Origin: Colletotrichum lupini | Lineage: Eukaryota > Ascomycota > Sordariomycetes > Glomerellales > Glomerellaceae | Direction: 5' to 3' | Length of the DNA: 64,000 bases | NCBI RefSeq assembly: GCF_023278565.1 | Contig: NC_064676.1 | Location: 7,626,001-7,690,000 of the forward strand | Part shown: piece by piece, positions 25,799 through 37,215 of the stretch | How positions within the stretch are numbered: position 1 is the stretch's first letter | Layout: every line of letters begins with the position of its first letter | Notes under the pieces: model-generated | Seen by the model: the letters and a program-made list of their open reading frames with translations, nothing else | What the model was told of the DNA's origin: nothing | Database searches by the model: none | Program-made: the position numbers and the translations under genes

Positions 25799-28479
25799 GG
25801 TGATGATGAAGCGCCGCTGCGTGATTCCAGCACGATAGTCTCAAGACCGTCCAAGACACCAGGTCTGGAAGCCGAGCAGCAGCAAGATTAACCTTAGTTG
25901 TGTAACGTCGTTGTTGCTAATCAGAGCCGATCCTTTTCTTTTGTTTCCTTTCGGAATATTAAGGTATAGTAGAGTCGTACAAGGAAATATCTGGTCGACT
26001 ATTGACCATGCAGTGGCATCTCTCGAATAAGACGGGAGGCGCCGCTGTTTCAACGGGGGGAGGAAAAAGAGAAAAAAGGCAAACAAGAGAAGCGTTCGAG
26101 GCCAAAGTGTGTGGACGCCGTGAAACAAATACTAGATGTGTTTCTTGTACGACGGTCAACGAAGATGGCTCGATTGTTTTAATGGTGAGGTTCTGCTGTA
26201 GCTTGTTGCCGTGAGACTGGTGCGTTCCTAACCGACAGAATGGGCCGAAGGCGTGTGGAATGTCGTATCCTATGCGGAACGATGGCAGGATCTGTCTTCG
26301 GCCCAAGGCGCATGCCAAGCTGGCTCACAATGTCTCTGTGTGATGAGGATGATGGATACTCTACCTCGGACTCGATTGCAACGTCCAAGTAATGACGAGA
26401 TGTAAAATAGGGCAGATATCGGAAGCGAAGAGAGGCAAATAGAAGAGCGAGAGAAGAGGCGAGAGGGAGGGAGAGATGGCGAGCAAATCGTGGCGAACCT
26501 GTTACCGGGCCGAGTGCCTCTCGTCGAGGATACGGCAGAGCCATGAGAGTGAGGCGAGAGCCATCTCATTCGAAAACAGGAGGATTGATGCCTCGCCTGA
26601 CTTCATGGTTACCTATTCTGTGACTGAATCTGGCCGAGTTCTGCTCGTTCCGGCCAAAGTTGTGATGCTGTTCAGAAGCGATTGGTGAGAATGGGGTCTG
26701 GCGTTTTTGAAGATCTAAGACAAGACCGTCAACCGAGAGGGAACTAGAGCCGCTTCGGGAGCCCACGGCGGATTTTCCGCGCTCGGCGTAGGTGAGATGG
26801 AGAGCGATACTGCTGTGATTGCTACTAGGTAACACTCAAGAATGCTCAGAGTTGGCCCATTGTAGACAATCACATTGTTTGTTCGTCGGTAGCGTCAGCG
26901 GTGATGGGTGATGTGGTTGAGAGCCACAGGAGCCTAGGTATGCGGGCAAGGTGAGAAAACACATAGCTAAGGTGATTTGACTAGCATTAGACTCCCGTCA
27001 TCTCAGATTCCGCGCCCGCAGGAACGACGACGGTTGAGACGACAACATCCGCCTGGCCCTATTGCTTTGCGGGTCGTCCGAAAGAGGGGAGGATTTGCTC
27101 CCGTTCTTAGTAGCTTTTCTTGCACCTTACCGACCTTACTTATTAGATGCTTAGCAGAAGCTCTCTCCGCTAGCTGCCGCCCAGGTCTAGGATGACTTGC
27201 AGCCTCCGTACGAAAGCGTTGCTGGTGGGTCATAGCTATCTGGTCGTTTCTGTGTGTGCTTGTGTGTGTGTGTGTGTGTGGGAGGTCAGTCAGACGCAAT
27301 AAGGTGCGAGACGGTTCGAGGGAGCTGAAGTCCATCTTGACCAAATCCGTCCAAGCTTCTCTTAACTCCCCAGCAGGAGGCGTTCAATGTAGCCGAACCG
27401 TTGCTGGCTGTGGGCTACTTGTTGTGGCAGGCCCTCCTCCTTCGGCCGCCTCTTTCAACCTGCTGTGGTGCCTCTTTGGGAATATTACCGCCACAGCCCG
27501 GAAACGAACTGACGGGAAGTGGATGGTGAGTCGGAGGTCCCCCATCCCGAGGGGGGTGTGTGCATTACCTAGTCAACTCTGTCGGTCTGGTCTGTGGGAG
27601 TGGAGGAGTGAGGAGTTGTTGTCAAATAACACACTAGCAGAGTTAGACCGCAACTAAATACGGGAAGGGAATGCGCGAGATCTACGCAACAGTTGGCGCG
27701 GTTTTCCCCGGGGGAGCCGTCGCGGTTGGTCAGCCGTCATCCCGTCTAGTTCCAAGACACACACCCTACAAAGAGCCTAGACCCTTGAACTCAATCTCAC
27801 CGTTCCCACGGAAGCTTTGACAGTTATCTCTTATTTCCGATCTCTGCTTCTTGTTCGGATCCGGTTACCACTCGCCCTTGACCAGGACGGCCCGTGACAG
27901 TTGAAGCTATCCCAACCTGTCTTCCCGAACAAGACAAGCAGTCCTGGGAGACTACAGATACCCTCACACACGACCGCACGCGGACAGTAGCGCTGAGCGA
28001 GGCCAGGTATTGGAGTCTCTGGTCAGAAGGCATCACGATCGCAGTCACAAAGACCTTGGCAAGTATGCATTCAGCCGTTCTCTCGAGCAAACCCACTCAT
28101 ACTGTTCCTTTGCAGCTCTATGAGGGCTTTGTGGGAATTGCGTCTGTTCCGGCCGTGAGACTCTCGAGAGGCTCTTGGGGGGGACGTCTTTGCAGTCCCC
28201 AAGAGGGTTGGATGAACAATAGAGTTGACGCCCGAGTGGACATGACGCTCCGGAGATGGATGTCAGATGTCGACAAACGGCTTGGCGGCTGGGGTGAAGG
28301 CGGCACGGGAGGCATACGATATCGGTCCATCTTGAGATCAAGATGTCCTGATATAGAGTTTGTCCGCATTCCTTCTTCAGCCCGAGATTCCTGCCACTCT
28401 TGGACCCTGAATCCAACCGCGACAATCTTGAACCATCCAACATCAGCTCACTCCAGCTCACCTCTCGCCTCTTACAAAA
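25799..28479. other. Intergenic, shared upstream region of two surface-protein genes
   Basis: No convincing gene. It separates the divergent giant gene and the GPI-type gene. A TATA-like string (TATACC on the minus strand near 25,967) lies about 170 bp before the giant gene's ATG. A TG microsatellite occupies about 27,251-27,281. Short open frames on both strands lack family features and are treated as chance. Confidence 0.6.
27251..27281 (+). repeat. TG dinucleotide microsatellite
   Basis: TGTGTGTG, interrupted once by GCT, then ten TG units, in the intergenic region between the two surface-protein genes. Confidence 0.9.
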
Positions 28480-29226
28480 ATGTTGCAACTCATCTTTGCA
28501 TTCGCTGCCGTTGCGGCTGGCGCAAGGGTCTACCGCAGACAAGAAGATTGTTCCTCCACCACAACGTTAGATGCCCTCACCGTTACCAGGGTTGAGCCGA
28601 TCTCGATCTATATCCTCCCTCAACAACTTGCACCGACAGGGACCAACAATGATCCCTTCACCGCAGTCTATACAACAGTCTATCCCACCTTCTGCCCGGG
28701 GTGCTCTCAGGGTCTGAGGCCAGAGACTTACACCATCACCCAGACCTGCACCGGCATCACAGGATGCCAACCATCAGGCAGTGTCCTTCCTCCGGGCTTC
28801 ACTACAACCCAAGCTACTTGCACCGACTGCCCAACACCATTCAGTGCCGTCCTCACTGTCCCTCAAGCGACTGATGCCGTCGTCACTTCAACCTTCCTCG
28901 AGACCATCACAGAGCCTGGCTTGACCACGACGCGCACAATCGTCCAGACCTGCGCGAGCGAGCCTTGCTTGCCTCAAATCACCAATGTCCCTGGACGCGT
29001 CTCTACCTTCGATGGGGGTCTCTTTGCCGAGCCGGTTACACAAACAGCCACAGTGTCGGTCTCAGTCACCGTGACCGACAAGTCAACTGCAACCGTCACT
29101 GCCGATGCTGATCCATCCTTCCGTCCTGGCAACTTCAACAGCGGTGCCGGACACGTCGTCTCTTCAGACAAGTCTCTTGTTCTTTGCGTCAGCGCATTTG
29201 TTCTTTTGTTGATCATGTCTTCATAA
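28480..29226 (+). CDS. Small Cys/Thr-rich secreted protein with GPI-anchor signal
   Basis: 248 residues, single exon, ATG preceded by an AAAA context. A signal peptide of about 15 residues (MLQLIFAFAAVAAGA) is followed by YRR-QEDC, which looks like a Kex2-type dibasic site. The mature part carries about nine Cys, several in CxxC or GC pairs (CPGC, CTDC, TGC), within Thr-rich sequence. It is not a CFEM pattern. The C-terminus is a typical GPI signal: small residues (NSGAG), a short polar spacer, then a hydrophobic tail ending LVLCVSAFVLLLIMSS. The last-third run TATVSVSVTVTDKSTATVTA is a likely O-mannosylated stalk. No family recognised. It lies divergent from the giant adhesin-like gene, so a wall or surface role is likely. 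The specific function is unknown. Confidence 0.85.
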   Translation: MLQLIFAFAAVAAGARVYRRQEDCSSTTTLDALTVTRVEPISIYILPQQLAPTGTNNDPFTAVYTTVYPTFCPGCSQGLRPETYTITQTCTGITGCQPSGSVLPPGFTTTQATCTDCPTPFSAVLTVPQATDAVVTSTFLETITEPGLTTTRTIVQTCASEPCLPQITNVPGRVSTFDGGLFAEPVTQTATVSVSVTVTDKSTATVTADADPSFRPGNFNSGAGHVVSSDKSLVLCVSAFVLLLIMSS

Positions 29227-30914
29227 GCAAGCGAGCGGGTGGAGCGAGCGGGAAAATGTGTGTGTGCCACAGATTGTGGATGATGTTGATGGCCATTAAG
29301 ACTCATGAACTCTTAGCCTGCGTATTGCTTCATGTTGCCTCTACTGCTTCTAAGGACAATACTTGATACCAATTGTTTTCAATACGAGCCTTTGAGGGCT
29401 TTTACTTTCATTTCCTTGTATAACCTTACTTCGGTCCAGTATATACCCTCATCATAGTACCTTATCCATCAAAGGATCTTCAACATTTGTTCCATTGAGT
29501 AGATATTAGATATACACAAAATCAACGAGGTCTGAGTACTTCTTCTTCAAATCAAATTCGATCATAAGATTACTTGCTCCATTTCCTGATCGCGACCATT
29601 CTGCGCATTCTTCGTTTTCTTTCACTACCACGACTACTTGGCCTTAGTTGGAGATGAATCTTTGTGCCAATACCACTAATAAAAGTTGTGTAACTATCAC
29701 CATTCTACATCCGACTCACGAAAAGCCCGCTTTTGAAAGATGCTAGATCCCGCAATATTAGAGTGCGGGTAGCAATCAGATCATGAGGGTCCCCCTGATA
29801 TCAGTCACATTTTGGGGTTACACGCGAATTCCAGGGTTCGAAAGCCCAGTGCCTCCCCTCCTCCGTCTGGAAGTAATATCCCGCCTTTTGGGGAAAAATA
29901 AGAGTGATCTGCGTCTCTTGGCCATGCTTCCCATTGTCAAAAGAAATACGCGTCGTCGGGTCTCGTCTGCATGTCATTTTCTGGACGATCATTTCATCAC
30001 GGCCCTGTCCATCGGGTCTCGATGTGACGACAAACCCCTGTGACCCCATTGACCCCCCCAGGAACCATCCCGAGATCATGGACATGGGCACATATGGATC
30101 CGAGAGTGAGGTTTGACCTCATGCTCGGCTCTCGGATCTGCACAGCTGAACATCTGGGAGTCTTGGAAATGTCTGCATTCGTTGAACTTTGGAAGCCATC
30201 TTGAACCCTGCTGACTGGATGTCGCAGCGGCTGGAACTAGGACTGCTGATCATCTGCGATTCCGTCTGGTCTATTCTAAATTCTATCTTTACCCTTCTCT
30301 TGCGGGGCCGTTTCGCCGCACTCTTCCTCCTCCCGCGGGACCCCGGCCGTAGCTACACAGGCTATTATCTCACACTTTTTTTCTTGTTTACCGGCCCGTA
30401 CTCACGGGTAAACCCTCGGCTCCCGCCTGATCTGATGATGTGTCTGGATTGGCGGGAGGGTCAAATTCCGCGCAAGCCACGGATGTCACTAGCCCATTTC
30501 TCCTCATTCCATCGACAAAGGCAGCGCTACGCAAACTCTCTGCCTACCCGTTGCGACCAGGCTGGCCAGCACTAAGATCTGCAAATCTCCTCCCGTTGCG
30601 TCTGTGCGTGATGCAAGATGGCCCTCTCTTGTCTCTACTTGTTGCCAGCCGGGTGGGATGTGAAATGTGATGAGATGTGACTCGAAACTGTCGCCCCCGG
30701 TGACATCTCTGGTGGCATAATTGTGGCATAGATGGTGTATGCCACCCCTCAACGTCGACGCAGAGACGATAGGTACGCCCTGGGTAACTATCTAAGTTAA
30801 TCCGTCAATGGTTTCGTGTAAATCTTTTCTCATTTTTCCTCCTTTGCGAATATGTGGCGTGACATCACTTCACTTCGTTCGTGAAGGAGAAAAAAACCGC
30901 CGTCAAGGCCCCAG
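29227..30914. other. Intergenic, nothing recognisable
   Basis: 1.7 kb between the GPI-type gene and the 3' end of the SNO gene. Open frames here are short, compositionally random and overlap on both strands. No RNA gene or transposon signature seen. Confidence 0.55.
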
Positions 30915-31913
30915 TCATGCAGATGATGTCGGTGCCGCAGCCTTCATCACCTGCTCCAACCACCAAACGTGAATGCGGACATCGTCAGTGAGCTCAGGGT
31001 GGAAACTCGTGGCAAAGATGTTGTGCTGCCTCACAGCGACAACATCACCGACCGAGTCGTCCGCAGTGCTCTGGCTGACGCCCTCAGCGGCCTTGGTCTT
31101 TCGCCCCGGAAGAACGGCAAGGACCTCGACAGCCGAGGAGGCCGGCTTGTCGCCCTTCTCGCCCGCCTCGGTGGAGAGGATCTCCTCAACGATTGGGGCG
31201 CGGATGAAGACGCCAGGGTAAGGGGATGACGCCGTTTTCGTGTTGCCGTCGCCCTGCGTCAGGAAGGGCAGGTCTAGGTCCGCAACGAAACTCTCAATTT
31301 GTCGACCAAAGTGGTTGCGGTGGACGCGAACGCCCAGGCCGCCGATGAGCTCTTGGCCGCCCTTCTTGGTGGCATTTGCCTCATCAGCGAGAAGGATGGC
31401 GCCGGCGCATGTTCCCCAGACTGGCTTACGGTCGACTCTAAAAAGAAGAATAAGAATTAGACCTTGTCTCACGGGAAAACTCTCTCCAAGACCTCCAAGG
31501 TATTCGCAAAAAGTGAGTGAGTGCGTGAGTGAGTGAGAATACTAGTGAAAAAGCAACCGAATGAGGTGTGGAATTCACTCAATTTCACACATGACATCAT
31601 GAACGCAAACTCGGATCTTTGGTGGGTGAGAGTTGAGCGAGGTGGCTTACTTGACGAATTCCTTGAGGGGTTCCATCAACCCGGACTGCGCCGCGATAAA
31701 CGAGATGGTTGTGCTCTCTCCGCCTGGAATGATGAGGGCATCGCAACTACGGAGCTCTGCCTCGGTGCGGACCTCGATGGCAGCGATCTCGGGTCTCGGG
31801 CTTGGCACCGAAGACTCGGCCGTAGCGAGGTAGACGGCGGCCTTCCGTACGAGCTGGACATGTTCATGGAAGCCGCCTTGAAGAGCCAGAACGCCGATAG
31901 TGAGAGAAGGCAT
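30915..31913 (-). CDS. SNO1: Pyridoxal 5'-phosphate synthase glutaminase subunit (PdxT/SNO type)
   Basis: Two exons: 31651-31913 and 30915-31437, 261 residues. The ATG at 31913 is chosen because the protein then begins PSLTIGVLALQGG, the family N-terminus; an upstream in-frame ATG at 32030 would add 39 unrelated residues. The 213-bp intron has donor GTAAGC and acceptor TTTTTAG, and splicing restores EFVK-VDRKPVWGTCAG. This is a class I glutamine amidotransferase: PGGEST at about residues 63-68, nucleophile Cys98 in GTCAG, and His234/Glu236 in FHPE. It hydrolyses glutamine and passes ammonia to the SNZ/PdxS synthase to make PLP. It is longer than bacterial PdxT because of inserts after about residue 32 and around residues 165-205. 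The partner subunit is transcribed divergently 2 kb away. Confidence 0.93.
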
Positions 31914-33896
31914 TTTGAGGAGTGTGTTGTGAGATTCAACGTTGTGAGGCTTGTGGCATTCAGCAGGGTTCTTGAGGATGATGGGTAGTAATAGAGTCGC
32001 AAAGGATTCCGAGTGTTGTGTTTGAGTCATTTACACAGACTCTGAACGACTGAAGTCGGACACCACGCCCCGGACCGGTGAAGAGCAGCGAAAGATTGAA
32101 GGCGATCCGCGCAAGATGATTACTGTGTAGGATAACGGGGATTTGGGGGTTGCTTCGTCGGCCTTGGCGACAACGGTCTCGTTGAAGACCCTTGCTAGCT
32201 AAAGTATGGTACTTTATGTTGCCCGCACTGCAGTAATCGGCGGTTTAGTCAGAGAGGTTGGCTAGCAGCCATGTAACGGTGGGCTTAGCAGTAGTTCGTC
32301 GCCGACTCGCTCCGCTGTAGGTAGTCCACAGATTGTAGACCAGGTATGTCCCAACTGCTGTGGGCGCAAAGGGCGTAAAGGGCGCGGGGCTGCTTGATGT
32401 CAAGACCAAAGATCCATGCAAACGGTGTTATTCTACTTGGTAGTTGATGTCAAAGACTGGCGGAGCAACGGGACAGGGAAAGGCGTCCGTCAGATGGAGT
32501 CACGGATGATGGAACTGCAGCGGCGGCGGCGAGAGAAGATTCCATGCATACGGGGCTTATTCCAGCTTGACTCTGCAGCTCGGGCGGAACAAGATGGGGC
32601 GATCTGGGTGTTGTCCCGCGCGGAACAGAACTTGAAGGGAGCGGCATGGAGGGGGGGCCGAGGGGCATCGCTCGGATCTACATCCGATGACAACCGCTCT
32701 GCTCTCCGCCCGCCCTTCAGTCTTTGGTAACTGTCGCCGCCGTTCGGAGCATGTGGAAGATCGGTAGAAACTTGTCACCAATTGTGGAGGAAGCATTTGG
32801 CTCAGCCGGGTTGCGAGTTACCAGGGTGAGATGCACATTGGTATTACGATTACATACGCTATATGCGCGCATTGTCAGAGCGACCCATGATCAAGAGAAT
32901 ATGTCGGGCCATGATCCATCCACAACACGAACAAGTCCCACAGCACGGATCCCTCAGCTTTCTCCTTATCTGGCAATACCAAGGGAAGCGTGTCAAGAGT
33001 CCAGACATCCAGAACTGTCTCCCGCCACCCGTTCAAACACCGGTGCGTGGGACTGGGCCGCCCTCCGCGCGCCCGCCATGGCCTACGACTTTGCCTTCGG
33101 GGGATACTTCGATGACACTGCCATTCCATTAAGGTTCTCCATGTACCGGGTCCCGGAGTAACCGTATCTTGCCTTTCCGAGATCGGGCCCTGACCCGTCG
33201 TCCCCCCCTCCATGCTCGCTGCAGGCCATCCATCTCACAGAGTCGCAGTCTACTGCGCAGTAGGTACACCGTAGTCATGACTATCTGCAGACTTGCTGGG
33301 TGGTAAGCTCGGCCCTAGGGGTCCCCTACGGCCAAGTGTCGCCGCCGACTCAGTCGCGGACCACGCGCTGCTTTGCTCGGCTCGCCTAGGCGGAGGGGTT
33401 TTTCTGTACCACCACCACCGTTCAGTCTTGTTCTCCAAGCAAATGGAAGCGATCCGCGGGAAAGACGGGATGACTCGGTACAGCAGAAGCGTAAAATTTT
33501 TCTCTCTCCTTCGTCCAATCTTGGACCCCTCGCTGAACATGCCGTGTCATCATCGAAGTTGTTGTCTGCCGCCATATACATATTTGCCCCCCCTTCGTTC
33601 ACATCTCATTCTCGAGACCCCTTTTCCCCGGATTTCATGACATACAACCAGACCCATCGTGAAGCGGAGCATCTTGAATCCTCGTTAACCATTTTGAGGC
33701 CCTCCTCTCTCTCTGATTGATTGAAAAAAAAGATACCCCTCACTCCCAGAGCCGTTCTATTCCCGTCTCTTTCACTCAGACCTTCTGTATCATCCCACCT
33801 CACAACCTCTTCGACTCAGTATTATCGCTCGTCTCATAGCGGTTCATCCTTCTCAAAGATACCCCCCGAAAAGTTACTACTCAAACTCATATCACA
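31914..33896. promoter_or_regulatory. Shared divergent promoter region of the SNO and SNZ genes
   Basis: Nearly 2 kb between the start codons of the two PLP synthase subunits. No gene supported. The stretch just before the SNZ ATG (about 33,740-33,890) is pyrimidine-rich, as in many well-expressed fungal genes. The divergent layout mirrors yeast SNO/SNZ pairs, which are co-regulated. No specific operator was identified by eye. Confidence 0.6.
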
Positions 33897-34832
33897 ATGA
33901 CCAACAACGACGCAACCAAGCCTAACGGCACCAACGGCGATGCCAAGAACACGTTCGCCGTCAAGGCCGGACTCGCCCAGATGCTCAAGGGAGGTGTCAT
34001 CATGGACGTGACCGACGCCGCCCAGGCCCGCATCGCCGAGGAGGCCGGCGCCTGCGCCGTCATGGCCCTGGAGCGCGTCCCGGCAGACATCCGCAAGGAC
34101 GGCGGCGTCGCCCGCATGTCCGACCCTGCCGTCATCAGGGAGATCCAGAATGCCGTCACCATCCCCGTCATGGCCAAGGCCCGCATCGGCCACTTTGTCG
34201 AGTGCCAGATTCTCGAGGCTCTCGGCGTCGACTACATTGACGAGAGCGAGGTCCTCACCCCGGCCGACAAGGTCTACCACGTCGAAAAGGCCGACTTCAA
34301 GGCCCCCTTCGTCTGCGGCTGCCGCAACCTCGGCGAGGCCCTGCGCAGAATCGCAGAGGGCGCCGCCATGATCCGCACAAAGGGCGAGGCCGGCACCGGC
34401 GACGTCGTCGAGGCCGTCACCCACGTCAAGCAGGTCACCAGAGACATTGCGCGCGCCAAGGGTGTTCTCGCGACCGAGGGCATCTTGGGCATCCGCGCCC
34501 TGGCGAGAGAGCTCGAGGTCGACCCTACGCTACTCCAGCAGACGGCCGAGCTCGGCCGTCTCCCCGTCGTCAACTTTGCCGCCGGCGGCGTCGCCACCCC
34601 CGCGGACGCGGCGCTGATGATGCAGCTCGGCTGCGACGGTGTCTTTGTCGGCAGCGGTATCTTCAAGTCTGGCGACCCGGCCAAGCGCGCCAAGGCCATC
34701 GTGAGAGCGACGACGCACTACAAGGACGCCAAGGTCCTCGCCGAGTGCAGTGAGGGACTTGGTGAGGCCATGGTCGGCATCAACTGCGACAGCTTGAAGA
34801 CTGAGGAGAAGCTGGCCACCCGTGGGTGGTAA
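33897..34832 (+). CDS. SNZ1: Pyridoxal 5'-phosphate synthase subunit (PdxS/SNZ, PDX1)
   Basis: 311 residues, no intron, full family length. TIM-barrel synthase that condenses ribose 5-phosphate, glyceraldehyde 3-phosphate and ammonia into PLP in the cytosol. Key residues are present: Asp37 in GGVIMDVTD, Lys94 in VMAKARIGH and Lys162 in [11 protein letters not shown]. All three are offset by 13 from the Bacillus numbering (24/81/149), so the active site is intact. The phosphate-binding glycine-rich strands [14 protein letters not shown] and [12 protein letters not shown] are visible. The N-terminal 18 residues are a polar fungal extension. Codon use is strongly GC3-biased compared with neighbouring genes, consistent with high expression. 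It works with the SNO glutaminase encoded divergently. Confidence 0.97.
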   Translation: MTNNDATKPNGTNGDAKNTFAVKAGLAQMLKGGVIMDVTDAAQARIAEEAGACAVMALERVPADIRKDGGVARMSDPAVIREIQNAVTIPVMAKARIGHFVECQILEALGVDYIDESEVLTPADKVYHVEKADFKAPFVCGCRNLGEALRRIAEGAAMIRTKGEAGTGDVVEAVTHVKQVTRDIARAKGVLATEGILGIRALARELEVDPTLLQQTAELGRLPVVNFAAGGVATPADAALMMQLGCDGVFVGSGIFKSGDPAKRAKAIVRATTHYKDAKVLAECSEGLGEAMVGINCDSLKTEEKLATRGW

Positions 34833-35326
34833 GCAGAGGTGCTGGGATGCTCAGGAGCTTAGACTGCTAGGTGGCAGCGTGTGTGTGAGATTTGGGATGT
34901 TCATATGGGTTCATGACTCTGCGATATGAAAAGCAGTGATTTTCTTTTTCAACCAAGACATGGAGGCATTGTGGCCGCATCAGCTAGCGAAGCCGAGGGA
35001 GTCCTTCTTCTACGGAGCATTTGGAAAAATTTGGGTATAATAAAGTCTACCTCGTTTGAGGCTGAATCTTTGGTTATTCATTCTCTTTTGGTGATGTCTC
35101 AGAGTGACTCGCTGTAATTCCATGGGCAAAGAGCACGCACCCATCCCCGGTGTCTACCACACTATCTTCATGACTCTGGTTTAAGGTTTCTGACACGTTC
35201 TATGCAGACGAGGAATTGTTCTAGAATGTTCAATTGTAAATGATCACACAACCTCAACCAAGTCTTCGCAACGAACAGCTCCGGCTTCATAGAAGCACCA
35301 CGTTCAGGTGGACCTCGAAGATAGCG
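34833..35326. other. Intergenic between the SNZ gene and tRNA-Phe
   Basis: 3' flank of the SNZ gene and 5' flank of the tRNA. AT-rich patches; nothing further recognised. Confidence 0.6.
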
Positions 35327-35332
35327 GCGGAC

Positions 35333-35363
<31 letters not shown>

Positions 35364-35432
35364 TGGGTTCTGAACCCTAGAAACTTCATTCAATCAATCT
35401 GAAGGTCGTGTGTTCAATCCACACTGGCCGCA
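35327..35432 (+). tRNA. tRNA-Phe (anticodon GAA) with 33-bp intron
   Basis: Cloverleaf read by eye. Acceptor 5' arm GCGGACA (35327-35333), D-arm TAGCTCAGTTGGGAGAGC, and anticodon arm TCAGACTGAAG split by an intron (35364-35396) one base 3' of the anticodon, the standard position. Then ATCTGA, variable loop, T-arm GTGTG-TTCAATC-CACAC, 3' acceptor TGGCCGC and discriminator A. The intron contains ACTTCA, which can pair with the anticodon region as in other tRNA introns. All stems pair except position 5-68 of the acceptor (A opposite G). Internal A and B boxes look normal. Confidence 0.92.
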
Positions 35433-37215
35433 ACTTCACATTTTGCTCAGGGCGTGCGCACCTCATTATGTGTTGATGTTTTGTTTTATGGCGTCCTTCC
35501 TGGTTTGATGTATTTTTTCTTTTAATGTATTCTTGAAAATGTGACTATAAAGTAAATAAGTAGTAGGCTTCGTTGTGGAGTCAGATATTGAGTTGGCTCA
35601 TGAGATAACGAAGTGCATCATCCATCATATTTCTTGCCGCTTTGTGAACAAAGGTCAAACTCTCGCCGCTGATCTTACTCATCATCAACTCCCTTTCTTT
35701 CTTTCATACTGAGTGAGGCATTGATCAAGCTCGTGATTTAGATTTCCAACTTGACCATAATACAGTTCTTCGGATGAGTATACTGCTTGCAGTGGATAGA
35801 CAAGATATGAGTGCTGCTTCACCTTCATGCTTACAATTACCTAGGATCACCTAGGATCACTCTCTCATCTTCGCCAATCCTTGATATATTCTTTGAGTTA
35901 CCTTTTTGGTTGATCCCTTGCGGCGCCTACCAGATTCCTCAAAAGAACACTAATCTACCTCTCAGAATGGAGTCATATTGACCAAAATACCTCAAGCTTG
36001 TCCATCTTCACCAAAGATCGGCGATGTTACTTTACCGTCTTTCTGTAGAAGCTATCTAGACAATATCCACCGACGCAAAGTCTCTTCTCCAGTGTCGCCC
36101 ATGACGTTTTTCCAGGCCCTTGAGTTGGATCGTCACGAAGATGAAGCAAGCCAAAGAACGCCCAGCATGTGGCACGGCAATTCTGCACGGGTTGGTTCTT
36201 CAGGAAACACTTTGTTGTAAGCATCAGATTGGACTGCCTGACTTAACCACATTGAGTTGAACGTGGCTTGAAGCATTTCGCCCACGCAGTGAAGCTCCGA
36301 AAGAAAGCCTCGTCTTTGACAGCAACGAGGGGTAATACAAGCAGCTCACGAGATTCCATTCAGGAACCAGAAGCCTCAATCTTCCACACAGAGGTGTGTC
36401 CTCAGACAAGACCTCTCCATCGGACGATCCCAGCATACATCTCAGATCCAACAAGTGGCAGCAAGTAGGCCAAGCGCTCTCCCCTGGCGGCGTTGCACCG
36501 TGTCTAACAAGTTCATGTAGTGAGAAAAGACGAAATAACGCCTTTCCCGTCAACATGGCTGTGGGACGCCCTGGCTAATAACTAACAACTGTCGACCAGG
36601 CCCAAGCTCTTCTCAAATCCATTTGGAATCTTGGGAGGGGGTGAAGTCTACCCATCTAGGGCTGAGAACAAAGACATTGAGAGAAAAGTTCTCAAGAATG
36701 GCCAGGAATGGATTTATGGCGCGGGGGTGAGCACACTTGTTTAGTTCCCGAAGGCTTAAAAATACCTAAAAGGCTTAACAATCCCTCGGGACCACCGATC
36801 TTCTTTGAAGCCCAACAAGTCCGGTTTGAAGTCCGGCTGCCCGCTTGGGAAGCAAGTGGAATAGTAGATTCCTGCTCTGTCCTGCCCTGTTCAGCCTGTC
36901 TGTCTGCTTGTTATTCTAGAGAGAAAATCGCAAGGCGCGTATTCTCTGGTGACAATGTCTCAGCCAACATCGAGATGCTCAAGATAGCGCGTCTATGCCT
37001 TGGAAATGTTGGAACTTTTGGTGTTTTTGAATCTTGATTACATTTGTGAACCAGGAGCGCCGTGCGCCTTGTCCATGGTTCCAATCCTGATGAGGATTCG
37101 CTATGCGGAGTGTTATGTTTACAGATATATTACAGTATCTTGTACAAGCAGCCTCGCCTCTCTCTCAGGCCTTGGCAGCAGTTATCCATCACCATTATAC
37201 TATACACCGGGAGTC
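35433..37215. other. Intergenic, nothing recognisable
   Basis: 1.8 kb between the tRNA and the Mtf2-like gene. It contains a small direct repeat (CTAGGATCAC twice near 35,841-35,860) and short unsupported open frames. No conserved protein segment seen on either strand. Confidence 0.55.

Noticed and set aside
27894..28595. 233-codon plus-strand open frame overlapping the start of the GPI-type gene
   Set aside because: It overlaps that gene in another frame, has no signal or domain, and its composition is random. The frame at 28,480 has a signal peptide and a GPI tail.
29830..29850. GGTTCGAAAGCCC, resembling a tRNA T-arm
   Set aside because: No acceptor, D- or anticodon arm can be built at the required spacing on either strand.
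31914..32030. Upstream in-frame ATG of the SNO gene at 32,030
   Set aside because: It would add 39 residues with no family similarity before the conserved N-terminus PSLTIGVLALQGG. The ATG at 31,913 gives the expected start.
35978..37037. Several 60-120-codon frames between the tRNA and the Mtf2-like gene
   Set aside because: Short, overlapping on both strands, and no splice-compatible extension into a recognisable protein.
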